Both the position numbers and the translations under genes were made by a program. 5,968 nt of DNA from an uncultured Clostridia bacterium. Its GTDB lineage: Bacteria > Bacillota > Clostridia > Oscillospirales > Ruminococcaceae. Position 1 is the stretch's first letter. The number at the start of each line of letters is the position of its first letter. The notes under the pieces were generated by a model. It saw only the letters and a list, made by a program, of their open reading frames with translations, did not search any database and was not told where the DNA came from. The DNA is taken from contig CANPWR010000079.1 of assembly GCA_947584825.1 (NCBI GenBank), positions 1 through 5,968 of the forward strand. Reading direction: 5' to 3'. Shown one piece after another: positions 5,725-5,968 of the stretch.

Positions 5725-5968
5725 AAGACACCCCCCTATGTGTAAAGGTATTAAATTTTAAGCAACAAACTGATTTCGTTTTTCTAGCGGAGTCAGTTTT
5801 GTTTTAAGCTGAATTCTTTCGTTGTTGTAGAAGTAAATGTATTGATCTATGAGGAGGCTCGCCTCCTTTGAAATGTCGAAAATCCAAGAATCATCTAACG
5901 ATAAGTCAAGAGCGTCAATAGTTGATTCTGTTAAGAGCGCATCAATGAATATGTTTATGATTTGCTCT
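5694..5968 (-). mobile_element. IS3-family insertion sequence, right end (partial, continues beyond the window)
   Basis: The segment holds the last part of a transposase gene on the minus strand, about 64 bases of non-coding end sequence containing a C6 run (5731-5737 region), and a terminal TGAACTGCCCC. In IS3 elements the transposase C-terminus lies next to the right end, which sets the orientation and places the boundary near 5694. The other end, the upstream small orf and the frameshift site are outside the window, so target duplication cannot be checked. The insertion lies 16 bases after the amidase stop and leaves that gene intact. Confidence 0.8.
5758..5968 (-). CDS. IS3-family transposase, C-terminal fragment (cut by the window edge)
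   Basis: The last 69 residues of an integrase-like DDE transposase are readable on the minus strand and end in a TAA at 5758-5760. The C-terminus, YIYFYNNERIQLKTKLTPLE followed by KRNQFVA, is the typical IS3 signature 'YIxFYNxxRIQxxxxxxTPxE'. Aligned by eye, DALLTES lies about where DNAxxES normally occurs, so the Glu encoded at 5926-5928 would be the last catalytic acid, with the usual distance of about 29 residues to the YIxFYN motif. The stretch between them lacks the usual 'FF..LK' residues, so this copy may be divergent or decayed. The N-terminal part with the two catalytic Asp residues lies beyond the window, so activity cannot be judged. Confidence 0.82.
   Translation of the reverse strand, partial: EQIINIFIDALLTESTIDALDLSLDDSWIFDISKEASLLIDQYIYFYNNERIQLKTKLTPLEKRNQFVA

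Noticed and set aside
1..5968. CRISPR array, tRNA, rRNA, riboswitch or phage module
   Set aside because: No regularly spaced repeats, cloverleaf-like segments, conserved riboswitch cores or phage genes were seen on either strand.

Overview
The window is AT-rich, low-GC Bacillota DNA, most likely from a spore-forming gut-type member of the Clostridia. The evidence for this is the strong AGGAGG-type ribosome sites, sigma-A-like promoters, a BspA-type leucine-rich surface protein with a lysine-rich C-terminal fibronectin-like domain, a sporulation amidase of the CwlD type, and an IS3-family insertion sequence. The species cannot be named from the sequence alone.

Layout, left to right. Positions 1-358 are very AT-rich and hold no gene that I can support. 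A sigma-A-type promoter at 359-387 leads into a large secreted protein (428-2881). A perfect 15-bp hairpin (2917-2953) separates this gene from a convergent short-chain dehydrogenase/reductase on the minus strand (2991-3725). That enzyme resembles FabG overall, but its active-site neighbourhood points to the YmfI type, which finishes the modification of elongation factor P. It has its own well-formed promoter (3762-3790), and a 10-bp inverted repeat spans the promoter-to-start region. Next on the minus strand is a 66-codon gene of unknown function (3870-4070). Divergent from it are an unrecognised multi-pass membrane protein (4251-4838) and then a cwlD-like N-acetylmuramoyl-L-alanine amidase (4919-5677) with a TTG start. 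A sequence that fits the sporulation sigma-E consensus lies directly before the amidase. The right edge is the terminal part of an IS3-family element on the minus strand (5694 onward), whose end lies about 17 bases after the amidase stop codon.

The genes do not form one obvious pathway. The surface protein, the reductase and the small gene each look like independent units. The only functional pairing suggested is membrane protein plus amidase, which share orientation and are 80 bases apart, but the amidase appears to have its own sporulation promoter. I found no convincing new multi-gene system. The most worthwhile leads are the probable identity of the reductase, the inverted repeat at its promoter, the sigma-E-like site before cwlD, the internally duplicated architecture of the surface protein, and the two unrecognised genes.
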